From: Pirellulaceae bacterium
GTDB taxonomy: Bacteria; Planctomycetota; Planctomycetia; Pirellulales; Pirellulaceae
Length of the DNA: 33,257 bases
Direction of reading: 5' to 3'
Assembly (NCBI GenBank): GCA_020852965.1
Contig: JADYZV010000043.1
Span: forward strand, 1 to 33,257
The notes under the pieces were generated by a model, which saw nothing but the letters and a program-made list of their open reading frames with translations, ran no database searches and had not been told where the DNA came from. Positions within the stretch are counted from its first letter, which is position 1. Each line of letters starts with the position of its first letter. The translations under genes were made by a program, and so were the position numbers. This document shows, piece after piece, positions 25,478 through 33,148 of this stretch.

Positions 25478-26314
25478 ATGGTTAAAGGATACGCCGTGGG
25501 TTCCATTGTTGAAGGGGTCAAGACCGTCAATTCGGTGGTCCGTACGTTCTTGCTGGCCGCTTCGGCGGGAGTGCTGGGGTGGGGAGGCTACATAGCTTAT
25601 AGCGAAGTCACTAAACGCGAGCGCTTGCTGCATGAGCAAGAGCAAGTAATCGAACAGACGCAAGAGAAGCTCGCGTCACTGGAGGGGGAGCTGAGCGGCA
25701 AGCTGGTAGAGATCGAACAACTCAACGAGCATGTCGCGGAGCAGCGACTTGAGATCGACAAGCTCGAAACCTCGTTGCACTTGCTCAAGACCGATCAGCG
25801 TCTGGCGCGGCTGAACGTCGTCAAGGTCGTTCGCGACGAAGACGGAAAGGCGCTGACTAGCAAGCTGGAATTCGTTGAGCTCTCGCCCAGCGGCAATCCA
25901 CTGTCGCCTGCGAAATCGTTCGAACTGCCCGGCGATGTGATCTACATCGATAACTGGGTAGTCAAATTTGACGATAGCTATATCGAGAAGGGAGACATCG
26001 AACGCGGCACTTCATTGTGTCTCTTCCGCCGAATTTTTAGCGAACAGCAAACACCGAACGAAGGAATTTCGCTGGATGAGATTGGCATGCGTCCGCAAGC
26101 CTACTCGCGCGGTGGAACGCTGAGCGAATTCGAGCAACACCTGTGGAGCGATTTTTGGGAGTTCGCCAACGATCCGGCCAAGGCGACCGAGATGGGAATT
26201 CGCGCAGCCAACGGCGAAGCTGTTTCTATCCAAGTCCGCGAAGGAAATGCCTATAGTATTTCACTGCGCGCCTCGGGCGGATTGTCGATCAAACCGCTTG
26301 AGCCTAAGGAGTAA
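25478..26314 (+). CDS. Membrane-anchored coiled-coil protein of unknown function
   Basis: 278 residues with one membrane segment near residues 22-41 (VRTFLLAASAGVLGWGGYIA) and a long coiled coil at about 45-115 (ERLLHEQEQVIEQTQEKLAS, LVEIEQLNEHVAEQRLEIDK). A soluble domain of beta and helical character follows, with WVVKFDDSYIEKGDIERGTS. No catalytic motif seen. Two starts are possible: ATG 25478 without a ribosome binding site, or GTG 25496 preceded by AAAGGA at 25484-25489; the second may be the real one. The ICMT-like gene follows 33 nt downstream. Predicted topology: short N-terminus inside, coiled coil and domain in the periplasm. Confidence 0.75.
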   Translation: MVKGYAVGSIVEGVKTVNSVVRTFLLAASAGVLGWGGYIAYSEVTKRERLLHEQEQVIEQTQEKLASLEGELSGKLVEIEQLNEHVAEQRLEIDKLETSLHLLKTDQRLARLNVVKVVRDEDGKALTSKLEFVELSPSGNPLSPAKSFELPGDVIYIDNWVVKFDDSYIEKGDIERGTSLCLFRRIFSEQQTPNEGISLDEIGMRPQAYSRGGTLSEFEQHLWSDFWEFANDPAKATEMGIRAANGEAVSIQVREGNAYSISLRASGGLSIKPLEPKE

Positions 26315-26347
26315 GCGAATCCATGCACAGACGAACTCGGTGGTGAA

Positions 26348-26830
26348 ATGACTGGTGACCATGTCGATTTACATCGGGATTGGCTTGCGCGCGGGCTTGT
26401 GCTGGCACAATTCGTGTTGGCTGGGGCTATCGTATTGAGTACTCCCTGGCGAGCGTGGCCACCTCCGCCGATAGGATTTTTGGCCGTGCTGTTGCTGTTG
26501 GTCGGGAGTGGGGTGGCAATGTGGGCATGGTTCACGATGGGCTCGCAGCATCTGAGAATCATGCCTCATCCGCATCAGGAAGCCAAGCTATTGCGCCATG
26601 GGCCCTACCGCTGGATTCGGCATCCGATGTACGCCGGTCTATTGCTAGCCACGTTGGGTTGCTGCCTGTGGAGCGGTTCGCTCACTCAGGTAGCATTTTG
26701 GCTAGGGCTGGTTGTCGTGTTGTTTTGTAAAACGAGAATTGAAGAAGACCTGCTGTCTGAGAAATTTGCTGACTACGAACAGTATCGTCAGAGCGCTGGA
26801 CGTTTTTCGCCTAAGATTTGGAGAGGCTAG
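26348..26830 (+). CDS. Isoprenylcysteine carboxyl methyltransferase (ICMT)-like membrane protein
   Basis: 160 residues, small integral-membrane methyltransferase-like protein. Three to four membrane segments are visible. The ICMT/phospholipid-methyltransferase signature is clear: HGPYRWIRHPMYAGLLLAT (cofactor-binding region, about 84-102), then TRIEEDLLSEKFADYEQYRQ and FSPKIW at the end. Bacterial members may methylate small molecules or lipids; the substrate is unknown. Located 33 nt after the coiled-coil gene on the same strand, convergent with the sigma-factor gene. Confidence 0.88.
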   Translation: MTGDHVDLHRDWLARGLVLAQFVLAGAIVLSTPWRAWPPPPIGFLAVLLLLVGSGVAMWAWFTMGSQHLRIMPHPHQEAKLLRHGPYRWIRHPMYAGLLLATLGCCLWSGSLTQVAFWLGLVVVLFCKTRIEEDLLSEKFADYEQYRQSAGRFSPKIWRG

Positions 26831-26852
26831 CAGTTTACCCCGGATGATTCAT

Positions 26853-26876
26853 GTACCCTCCCGCGCGGGAGGGTAC
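26853..26876. terminator. Perfect 24-bp palindrome between convergent genes
   Basis: A 24-bp perfect palindrome, GTACCCTCCCGC followed directly by its reverse complement, lies between the end of the ICMT-like gene and the end of the sigma-factor gene. It may act as a bidirectional transcription barrier or be a copy of a dispersed palindromic element. There is no T-run directly after it on either strand. Confidence 0.55.
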
Positions 26877-26924
26877 CCTTACAACTTGATGTAGGCGCGC
26901 AGGAACAAGGCCTAGGCAGCGCGA

Positions 26925-28595
26925 TCAATCGGGAAGTTCGATCTTCTCAAAGCTGGCCGCTTCGCGAAGTTTGCTCAGCGCACGGGCTTCCAACTGTCGG
27001 ATGCGCTCCTTGGTTACCCCCATCTCGGCACCGACTTCCTTGAGCGTCAGTGGCTCTTGTTTGTGGTCGAGCCCGAAGCGGCGGATGATGATCTGCTGCT
27101 CGCGTTGATCGAGACGGTGCAAAATGCGATTGCTCTGCTTCTCACGCGTCTTTTGAGCGATCTCTGCGGCGAAGTGATCGCCGCGACTATCCTCGTGAGC
27201 CATGAACAATTCTTCACCGGTGGTGCGGAAACGATCTTTGTGCTTGAACTCGTCGGGAATCGACCGAGCAAAGTTCTTCATGATCGCCCAGCTCGCATAG
27301 GTGCTGAACTTATTACCACGCGAGTAGTCAAACTTTTCGACGGCGCGGAACAGCGACATATTGCCATCGCTGACCAAGCTGAAGAAATCGTCCGAGCTCT
27401 TCATGTGGCGTTTGGCGATCGATACGACCAAGCGCAAGTTGGCTTGCACGATCCTATTTTTGACATCGACCACGCGTTGATAGAGTGAATCGATCTCGTC
27501 CATGACCCCTACGGTGGGATCCGATGCGCTTAAGTCATCGCGCAGCGCGTGCGCTTTAAACTTGAGATAGTTCATCTGGCGGAACAGGTGGTATTCCTGC
27601 TCGCGAGTGAGCAACTGCACGTCGTACAGCGAGGCCAGGTAGGTAGGCAGTCCGCTGGGCGCGCGCACCTTGCGTGGCGGAATGATCGCTTCGGGAAGCT
27701 CGCCCAAAATCTCTTGCTCGACAGCGCCTTTAATTCCCACGAACAAGTCGTTGTGGATGAAGTCGAGCGGCAATAGCATGATCGCTGCAGCCCGCTGTTC
27801 ATTGATGATGCGCACAATTGCACTACGTGAACGAGCGTACTGGCGCGTCAACTGACTGATGCCTGAACCGCGTTGATATTGCGTGTAAATGGCCGCTTTA
27901 TCGGCATCGGAGAGGACGGGACGAAAGTCAGGGAACACCGCCAGCTCCGGATTGCAGCGGTCGTGGTTCTTCAGCGTATAGCGAATGGTTTCAACACTAC
28001 GTCCCAAAGCCTCAGCAACTTGGCGCGCTACTTCGGAAAGGTTGGCTCCGCTGGCTGCTGCACGGCGAGCGCGTTCGATGATCTCGGTACGCTCGTCGGA
28101 CGAAAGCTGGCTGAAGCGCTCGCCACGTCGTACGCGATCGCGATGACGAGCCACGAAACGCTCGACACTGCTGTGCAGAAAGCCTACTCGCTTGCGACCG
28201 TCGCAGACGAAGCGGCGGCTGACAAGTCCCTGATCGCGCCAACGCGAGATCGTCTTGGTGGAAACATTGAACATACGGCTCAAGTCCTCTACGGTGTGGA
28301 CTGGCTCGGCCGCCTCTTCAACTTTAAGGTTCAGCGAATCGGTAACGTCTTCGACAAACAATCGCAAGTCGTGCGCAGCGTCCTCGCCTCGCACAATCTT
28401 GCGGCAATTCTCCTCGGGACGATAATCGGTCACGCGGAAGTAGATGAACTCATACGGATACTCGCGGGCCATGTCCAATTCGCTCAACAGTCGCTCAGCT
28501 CGTTCGGCTTGTTCAAGCCGTTTGCCGCGCGGAGCGAAGCGAACTTGGTGGTCGCGTAGTTCTCGAATCAGTGCGATGCGGTAATCTTGGTGCAT
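26925..28595 (-). CDS. Sigma-70 family RNA polymerase sigma factor with extra N-terminal DNA-binding domains
   Basis: 556 residues. The C-terminal half is a sigma-70 protein: region 1.2-like (318-347, YLASLYDVQLLTREQEYHLF), region 2 (about 380-447: NRIVQANLRLVVSIAKRHMK, DGNMSLFRAVEKFDYSRGNK, FSTYASWAIMKNFARS) and region 4 (about 488-548: LTLKEVGAEMGVTKERIRQL). Region 3 is short. The first 270 residues are unusual for sigma factors: a MerR-like helix-turn-helix at about 100-148 (DLSRMFNVSTKTISRWRDQG), a second HTH-like repeat at about 165-210 (LSEVARQVAEALGRSVETIR) and a third at about 228-268 (ISQLTRQYARSRSAIVRIIN). It could bind extra promoter elements or sense a signal. ATG 28595 has AAGG about 9 nt upstream. 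Confidence 0.92.
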   Translation of the reverse strand: MHQDYRIALIRELRDHQVRFAPRGKRLEQAERAERLLSELDMAREYPYEFIYFRVTDYRPEENCRKIVRGEDAAHDLRLFVEDVTDSLNLKVEEAAEPVHTVEDLSRMFNVSTKTISRWRDQGLVSRRFVCDGRKRVGFLHSSVERFVARHRDRVRRGERFSQLSSDERTEIIERARRAAASGANLSEVARQVAEALGRSVETIRYTLKNHDRCNPELAVFPDFRPVLSDADKAAIYTQYQRGSGISQLTRQYARSRSAIVRIINEQRAAAIMLLPLDFIHNDLFVGIKGAVEQEILGELPEAIIPPRKVRAPSGLPTYLASLYDVQLLTREQEYHLFRQMNYLKFKAHALRDDLSASDPTVGVMDEIDSLYQRVVDVKNRIVQANLRLVVSIAKRHMKSSDDFFSLVSDGNMSLFRAVEKFDYSRGNKFSTYASWAIMKNFARSIPDEFKHKDRFRTTGEELFMAHEDSRGDHFAAEIAQKTREKQSNRILHRLDQREQQIIIRRFGLDHKQEPLTLKEVGAEMGVTKERIRQLEARALSKLREAASFEKIELPD

Positions 28596-28596
28596 C

Positions 28597-28645
28597 GTTC
28601 AATACCTTTCCCTGCTTGCGCGAGAGTGTTCAATCCATTCCCTGC
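28597..28645. repeat. Imperfect direct repeat spanning the sigma-factor leader
   Basis: GTTCAATACCTTTCCCTGC (28597-28615) and GTTCAATCCATTCCCTGC (28628-28645) are imperfect direct copies, 31 nt apart. The first copy contains, on the - strand, the AAGG used as ribosome binding site of the sigma-factor gene. Possible leader control or duplication. Confidence 0.45.
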
Positions 28646-28683
28646 GGTTTCCGACCGCCAACACTCGCACGCGGCTGGGCATG

Positions 28684-28700
28684 AATCCCATCCTGGGATT
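28684..28700. promoter_or_regulatory. 7-bp-arm palindrome upstream of the sigma-factor gene
   Basis: AATCCCA (28684-28690), TCC, TGGGATT (28694-28700), 89 nt upstream of the sigma-factor start. Perfect arms and a short spacer fit an operator or a hairpin in the leader. The binding protein is unknown; it could be the sigma factor's own HTH domains (inference). Confidence 0.35.
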
Positions 28701-28963
28701 CTGCGAAAAAGCCGCCAATCACTAATGCGACGTTTGCCTATCCAATACTCGCCGCTGCCAGTTTATCACAGACTGCTAACTCTAATACGATAGCAATCGG
28801 TCAAATGGTTCGTTGGCAGCACAGTTCGGAAAAGCTCTCCGTCGTAACCGTGTCGCTCTCGCGATTGGTCACTGGAAATATAGATGCAAACCCGGGGCCA
28901 TATGTTCGACACTTGGGATTGGATTTTCGTGGATTGCGGCAAGTCGCTTGACAGCAACGCTTT

Positions 28964-29032
28964 ATGTCAAAACGACATTTTGCGAATGTCAACCCACTTT
29001 GGGGGCATTGCTTGTAAAAATGTCCAAAGTGG
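28964..29032. promoter_or_regulatory. Cluster of overlapping short palindromes in the 28596-29376 intergenic region
   Basis: ATGTC (28964-28968), GACAT (28974-28978) and ATGTC (28986-28990) form two overlapping palindromes (GACATT-TTGCG-AATGTC at 28974-28990). Just after, CCACTTTGG (28994-29002) and CCAAAGTGG (29024-29032) form a 9-bp inverted repeat with a 21-nt spacer, with CTGAAAAA behind. No coding sequence of credible type overlaps. Possible regulator sites for the exported protein gene at 29377, or a small RNA. The rest of the 780-nt gap has repeats and no recognisable gene. Confidence 0.35.
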
Positions 29033-29074
29033 CTGAAAAAGTGACACATGGCTGTCGCAATTTGAGACAAACAA

Positions 29075-29128
29075 CGTAGCTCGGTGGTCTCCACCGAAGA
29101 AGTAGCGTAGCGCGGTGGTCTCCACCGA
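29075..29128. repeat. Two copies of a palindromic CGGTGG-TC-TCCACCG repeat
   Basis: Copies at 29075-29097 and 29106-29128, 31 nt apart, differ at one base (CGTAGCTCGG versus CGTAGCGCGG). Each contains TCGGTGG or CGGTGG and the inverted CCACCGA, so each can fold to a hairpin. Similar palindromic units are frequent between planctomycete genes (recollection, not searched). Confidence 0.75.
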
Positions 29129-29130
29129 CT

Positions 29131-29222
29131 GGAGTGCGGGGAAAAGGAGTGCGGGGAAAAGGGGAAAAGCGGAGAAGATACGACGCGGAGCGTCGAGCCA
29201 CATTAAATGAGCCACATTAAAT
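29131..29222. repeat. Tandem duplications and palindrome upstream of the 29377 gene
   Basis: GGAGTGCGGGGAAAA is exactly duplicated at 29131-29145 and 29146-29160. GAGCCACATTAAAT is exactly duplicated at 29195-29208 and 29209-29222. Between them CGACGC-GGA-GCGTCG (29181-29195) is a hairpin-forming palindrome. The 18-nt stretch 29187-29204 recurs inverted at 33131-33148. Confidence 0.8.
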
Positions 29223-29376
29223 GAGCTACTTTGACAACGGGCGGGAGTTTGCTGATTTTAACGGCGAGGCTTGCCGAAAACTATTCAGGTAGCGTGTCGT
29301 GCCGAAGGTCTCTTGGACACCAGGGTTTTGCACGCACTCAGAGATTTTAGCGACTGACGAGCCAACGGAGTGACTC

Positions 29377-30945
29377 ATGGACCAGCTTGCAAGCACCACT
29401 ATATTATCCACGCTTCAACCCCAGCCCCTTTCACGCCGACAGTTTGTCCATGGCTTGTCGCTAGGACTGGCGGCGACGGTTGCGACAGGCGTGGCGGATG
29501 CCCAAACGACCAAGCCCAGCGGGTCTGCAGCCACGGCCGCGTCGAGCAATAAGAAAGTGCTGCTGGTACAGCCCCATCAAGTGAGCGAACTCAATACGCG
29601 CGCCAAAATTGTGCTGGAAGTCACCGGACAACTGCGGGTAACCGAAGGCGAGTCGAATTCAGGCGATAAAGAGTCCGACTCCTCGCCGGCCATCGAAGTC
29701 AAAGGCAAGTCGACGCTCGACTACTTTGAGAAGATCGCTTTTATGGAGGATGCTCAGGGCCCGAGTTCGCCCCCCACGGCGGCAGCCCGGCGCTACATTG
29801 AAGCTGAGGCTGAAAACTGGGTATCAGGCAAGTCAACGAGAAGTAAGCTGCGCTCCGATTGCGCCGAAACTCGCCTACTGCCGCACAAAGGCTTGTGGCA
29901 ACAGTACTGTGACACCAATCCACTCGACAGTCGCGAAGTGCAACTGCTCCAATCCCCAATCAATTCGGCGGCGCTTGAATTGCTGTTGCCGCTCGAGCCA
30001 GCTCGGCCCGATTCGCAGTGGGCGGTTAGCGCCCAAGACGCGAAGCAACTATTTAACCTCGACGCGGTCCACAAATCGGCGCTGACCGCCAAAATCTCCA
30101 AAGTGGAAAATGGGGTGGCGACCGTCGCGCTTCGAGGTGAGCTCGACGCGACCGCCAATAGCGTCCCCACGCGATTGGACATCAACGGGAATTTCCAAGT
30201 CAAATTGGCCAGCAGGTGCGCCATGGTGACTTGGTTGGGATTGGTCATCCAAGAGGAGCGAGAACTCAGTCAGGCCGAGCCAGGCTTTGACATTACGGCT
30301 CGCGTACGTCTGATTCGGGAAGAGAGCGATGCGAAAATCGATATCAGCTCCGCTGCTTTGCGCAAGCTGGCGACGGACGACGACGATGGCCGCTGGCTGG
30401 TGAAGCTTCATTCAACGGCCGGGCGCTACACGATGCTGTCCGATCGACGTTGGCACATCCATCGCGACTCGCCGGAAGAATCGATCTTGCGAATGGTCGA
30501 GAACAATACGGTCATCGCTCAGTGTACGGTCAGCCGCTTGGTCGAACTGGAGGCTGGCCAACAACTAACGATGGAAGGCTTGCAGACGGACATTAAAGGG
30601 CTTCTCGGCAAGGGCTTTGGGGAGTTCCTGGAGTCGACGGAAAAGGTCACGTCGACCAAGCTGCGGATGATTCGCACGGTGGTTGGTGGCGAACTCGAAG
30701 AGGTTCCCATTCAATGGATCTATACGCACTTGTCGGACGATAGTGGTCGTCGCTTGGCCCTCATCTTCACGATGGGGGGGACGGAGACGGAGCGTTTTGG
30801 GGCAGCCGACGAACAGATGGCCGGTAGCTTTGAGTGGCTACCCGACTTGCCAAAACCCAGCGGTTCGAAATCTGACGATCCGAATCCTGCGGCGCAGGGG
30901 ACGAAGCTGACCGCCGAGCGTCCACCGGCCAAGCCAAAACGTTAG
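29377..30945 (+). CDS. Tat-exported protein of unknown function
   Basis: 522 residues. The N-terminus has a twin-arginine signal (LSRRQFVHGLSLGLAATVAT followed by GVADAQ), so the protein is probably exported folded or to the cell surface. I recognise no catalytic motif. The mature part is rich in beta-type stretches (ISKVENGVATVALRGELDAT, LASRCAMVTWLGLVIQEERE) and ends in a Pro/Lys-rich disordered tail. The ATG at 29377 has GGAG 6 nt upstream. It is a same-strand neighbour of the next unknown membrane protein, 75 nt away. The function is open; a secreted planctomycete-specific family is most likely. Confidence 0.75.
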   Translation: MDQLASTTILSTLQPQPLSRRQFVHGLSLGLAATVATGVADAQTTKPSGSAATAASSNKKVLLVQPHQVSELNTRAKIVLEVTGQLRVTEGESNSGDKESDSSPAIEVKGKSTLDYFEKIAFMEDAQGPSSPPTAAARRYIEAEAENWVSGKSTRSKLRSDCAETRLLPHKGLWQQYCDTNPLDSREVQLLQSPINSAALELLLPLEPARPDSQWAVSAQDAKQLFNLDAVHKSALTAKISKVENGVATVALRGELDATANSVPTRLDINGNFQVKLASRCAMVTWLGLVIQEERELSQAEPGFDITARVRLIREESDAKIDISSAALRKLATDDDDGRWLVKLHSTAGRYTMLSDRRWHIHRDSPEESILRMVENNTVIAQCTVSRLVELEAGQQLTMEGLQTDIKGLLGKGFGEFLESTEKVTSTKLRMIRTVVGGELEEVPIQWIYTHLSDDSGRRLALIFTMGGTETERFGAADEQMAGSFEWLPDLPKPSGSKSDDPNPAAQGTKLTAERPPAKPKR

Positions 30946-31020
30946 GCAGATTCTCAGTGCCGCGACTACAATGGTGTTTCACACCGGCAGATTTTGGAAA
31001 TAATTTTGGAAGGGTCTGAC

Positions 31021-31686
31021 ATGTATGAGATCAACGACGTGGTCGGTCAAGATATTAGCGAAGCGATTGGTCAGAACGCGTCTAGGGTGCACCGACGGCG
31101 CCGCTCGCGGCGTAGTGTGTTGATCGTAACGACCGCCTGCTTGTGCAGTTGCTTGGCGTTGGGGGCAGGCTACTGGCTGGGACAAGAGCCGGCCGGCTCC
31201 CCCCCCTTGCCGCCGTTGTTGGCCGCCGCTGCTGCTTCGGGTGATACGATGGCGATGGCGACAGGCCCCATCGGTCGCGACTCCGAAGGGGTTTTCTTTC
31301 TCGATTTCATCACCGGCGAACTGCAGTGCTTGGTCTACTACCCGCGTATGGGCGGATTTGGCGCCCATTATGTGACGAACGTCGCGCAGCACTTAGGGGG
31401 CGGGGCCGGTCAGAACACAAAGTATCTGATGCTGACAGGCCTGGCTACGGTGACCGGCACCTCCGGCGGAGCTCGACCGGGAGGGTCGTTGGTCTACGTT
31501 ACCAATACCACCACCGGGGTCTTCGCCGCTTACGCAGTCCCATGGAATCCCACGGCTGAAACCAGCGGGCAGATGCAGGCGGGGGCGCTGGTCTATGTTG
31601 GCGGCGGGCCGATTCGCAACTACCAACTGCAGGCTCCAGGCAATAACAAGCCTGCGGCCATCGTCGACCCCGCGAACAAGAAATAG
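31021..31686 (+). CDS. Single-pass membrane protein of unknown function
   Basis: 221 residues. The start at ATG 31021, with GGAAGGG about 8 nt upstream, is preferred to the in-frame ATA-region start at 30994. A basic N-terminal segment (HRRRRSRRSV) precedes a membrane segment (about 38-56, VLIVTTACLCSCLALGAGYW). The outer part has GPIGRDSEGVFFLDFITGEL, VYYPRMGGFGAHYVTNVAQ and a Gly-rich region with LVYVTNTTTGVFAAYAVPWN, suggesting repeated beta strands. No function can be named; the topology fits a type II protein with its bulk outside the cytoplasm. Confidence 0.75.
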   Translation: MYEINDVVGQDISEAIGQNASRVHRRRRSRRSVLIVTTACLCSCLALGAGYWLGQEPAGSPPLPPLLAAAAASGDTMAMATGPIGRDSEGVFFLDFITGELQCLVYYPRMGGFGAHYVTNVAQHLGGGAGQNTKYLMLTGLATVTGTSGGARPGGSLVYVTNTTTGVFAAYAVPWNPTAETSGQMQAGALVYVGGGPIRNYQLQAPGNNKPAAIVDPANKK

Positions 31687-31707
31687 TTGTCGTTCGCGCA
31701 GTAGCCG

Positions 31708-31757
31708 CTGACCGCTCCGTCGGTCAGTCACTTTTCAGCCGCTGGCTGCTCCGCCAG
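31708..31757 (+). terminator. Tandem hairpins with compensatory stems, each followed by CTTTTC
   Basis: First hairpin: CTGACCG (31708-31714), CTCCGT loop, CGGTCAG (31721-31727). Second: CTGGC (31742-31746), TGCTCC loop, GCCAG (31753-31757). The two share their surrounding sequence (GTCAGTCACTTTTC and GTCAGTCGCTTTTC), but the stems differ with pairing preserved. They sit 22 and 56 nt after the stop of the 31021 gene and may be a double terminator. Confidence 0.55.
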
Positions 31758-31821
31758 TCAGTCGCTTTTCTGCAACAATCTGCTCCATCGTCCGCCGTTA
31801 CCGTGCCATCTACTTGACGAC

Positions 31822-31886
31822 AACAATTGGAATTGTTTGGCCGTCTGACAGTCTCCGCGAAAATGTGGTAAAACTTGCGAGCAAGT
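31822..31886. promoter_or_regulatory. Two palindromes upstream of the Gfo/Idh/MocA gene
   Basis: AACAATT-GG-AATTGTT (31822-31837) and ACTTGC-GA-GCAAGT (31873-31886) lie 85 and 36 nt before the ATG at 31922. Their size and position fit repressor or activator operators. No binding protein is named. Confidence 0.4.
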
Positions 31887-31921
31887 CGTCAGGTTCCCGC
31901 TGCTTTTAGGAGACATCCGCA

Positions 31922-33115
31922 ATGACAAATGGTCCGCTCAATCGCAAGCTGAAAATGGGATTGGTTGGAGGTGGCCAAGGCTCGTTTATTGGCAAAGTCC
32001 ACTCGATCGCCGCCTGCCTAGATAATCGTGCGGAAGTGGTGGCGGGAGCTTTCTCTAGCAGTCCCGAGCGCAGTAAGGCATCGGCCGCCGACTACGATGT
32101 CAATCCGGCTCGCGCTTACGGTTCCTATCAGGAGATGCTCGAGGCCGAGAAGAAGCTCCCCGAAGGAGAGCGGATCGACTTCGTCAGCGTCACCACTCCG
32201 AATCACACGCACTTCGAAATTGCCAAGGCTGCCGTCGAAGCGGGCTTTCACGTGATGTGCGACAAACCGATGACTTTCGATTTGCAACAAGCCGAAGAGC
32301 TGGCCAAGGCGGTGGACAAATCCCAAGTCGTCTTTGCACTGACTCACAACTACACCGGCTACCCGCTGGTACGCCAGGCGCGCGAGATGATCTTGTCAGG
32401 TGAGTTGGGCGAGATCCAAGCCACGCGAGCGACCTACATCCAGGGTTGGTTGCGCACCAAGCTCGAAGACTCCGACCAAAAGCAAGCGGCTTGGCGGACC
32501 GATCCGACCAAGAGTGGGGCAGCGGGTTGCTTTGGCGATATCGCCACACACGCCTACAACCTGGGACGTTATATGACGGGGCTACTTCCCGATCAAATCT
32601 CAGCTCATTTGCGCACCTTCGAGACGGGACGCAAGCTCGATGACTACGGTGCGGCACTCATCAAGTATCAAAACGGTGGACTGGGTACCGTGACCGCTTC
32701 TCAGATTAGCCATGGTCGCGAGAACGATGTGCTGATCGAGATAGACGGTACCAAGGGTTCGTTGCAGTGGCGTCAAGAGGATCCCAATGCGATGATCGTC
32801 CGCGTCAATGGCCAACCGCACAGGATCTACACTCGCGATCCCGGCGCGGGTTACTTGGGCCCCGCCGCCAGTGCAGCTTGTCGTTTGCCGAGTGGCCACC
32901 CCGAGGGTTTCTTCGAGGCCTTTGCCAATATCTACGTGGCTGCCTTCGATGCGATGATCGCCAAGGCGAGTGGCGAGAAGGTCGAACGCGTCAATACAGT
33001 TTTCCCGAACGTACACGATGGCGTCGAAGGGATGATGTTCATTCAGCAAGCGGTCGCCAGCAGTCAGCAAGATGGTGCCTGGTTGCCCTTTAAGTGTGAG
33101 CGCGCTCGACGTTAG
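31922..33115 (+). CDS. Gfo/Idh/MocA family oxidoreductase
   Basis: NAD(P)-dependent sugar or cyclitol oxidoreductase, 397 residues. The N-terminal Rossmann fold shows MGLVGGGQGSFIGKVH (GxGxxG-like), SVTTPNHTHFEIAKAAVEAG and HVMCDKPMTFD, where the usual EKP is DKP. The C-terminal substrate domain shows SGAAGCFGDIATHAYNLGRY (active-site D and H, GDxxxH) and NGGLGTVTASQI. It is an intact full-length family member. ATG 31922 has AGGAG 9 nt upstream. Planctomycete genomes carry many such paralogues, so the substrate cannot be inferred from this alone. Confidence 0.9.
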   Translation: MTNGPLNRKLKMGLVGGGQGSFIGKVHSIAACLDNRAEVVAGAFSSSPERSKASAADYDVNPARAYGSYQEMLEAEKKLPEGERIDFVSVTTPNHTHFEIAKAAVEAGFHVMCDKPMTFDLQQAEELAKAVDKSQVVFALTHNYTGYPLVRQAREMILSGELGEIQATRATYIQGWLRTKLEDSDQKQAAWRTDPTKSGAAGCFGDIATHAYNLGRYMTGLLPDQISAHLRTFETGRKLDDYGAALIKYQNGGLGTVTASQISHGRENDVLIEIDGTKGSLQWRQEDPNAMIVRVNGQPHRIYTRDPGAGYLGPAASAACRLPSGHPEGFFEAFANIYVAAFDAMIAKASGEKVERVNTVFPNVHDGVEGMMFIQQAVASSQQDGAWLPFKCERARR

Positions 33116-33130
33116 TACGGTTGATTTCTC

Positions 33131-33148
33131 AATGTGGCTCGACGCTCC
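33131..33148. repeat. Inverted copy of an 18-nt dispersed repeat
   Basis: AATGTGGCTCGACGCTCC at 33131-33148 is the exact reverse complement of 29187-29204. It lies just after the Gfo/Idh/MocA gene. The remaining bases 33116-33257 contain no recognised gene. Confidence 0.7.

Noticed and set aside
27873-28559. Open frame of 228 codons opposite the sigma-factor gene
   Set aside because: The sigma factor has unmistakable regions 2 and 4 on the other strand; no independent evidence for the antisense frame.
29075-29128. Possible CRISPR array because of regular repeats
   Set aside because: Only two copies, short spacer of 8 nt, no cas genes; the repeats are palindromic intergenic elements.
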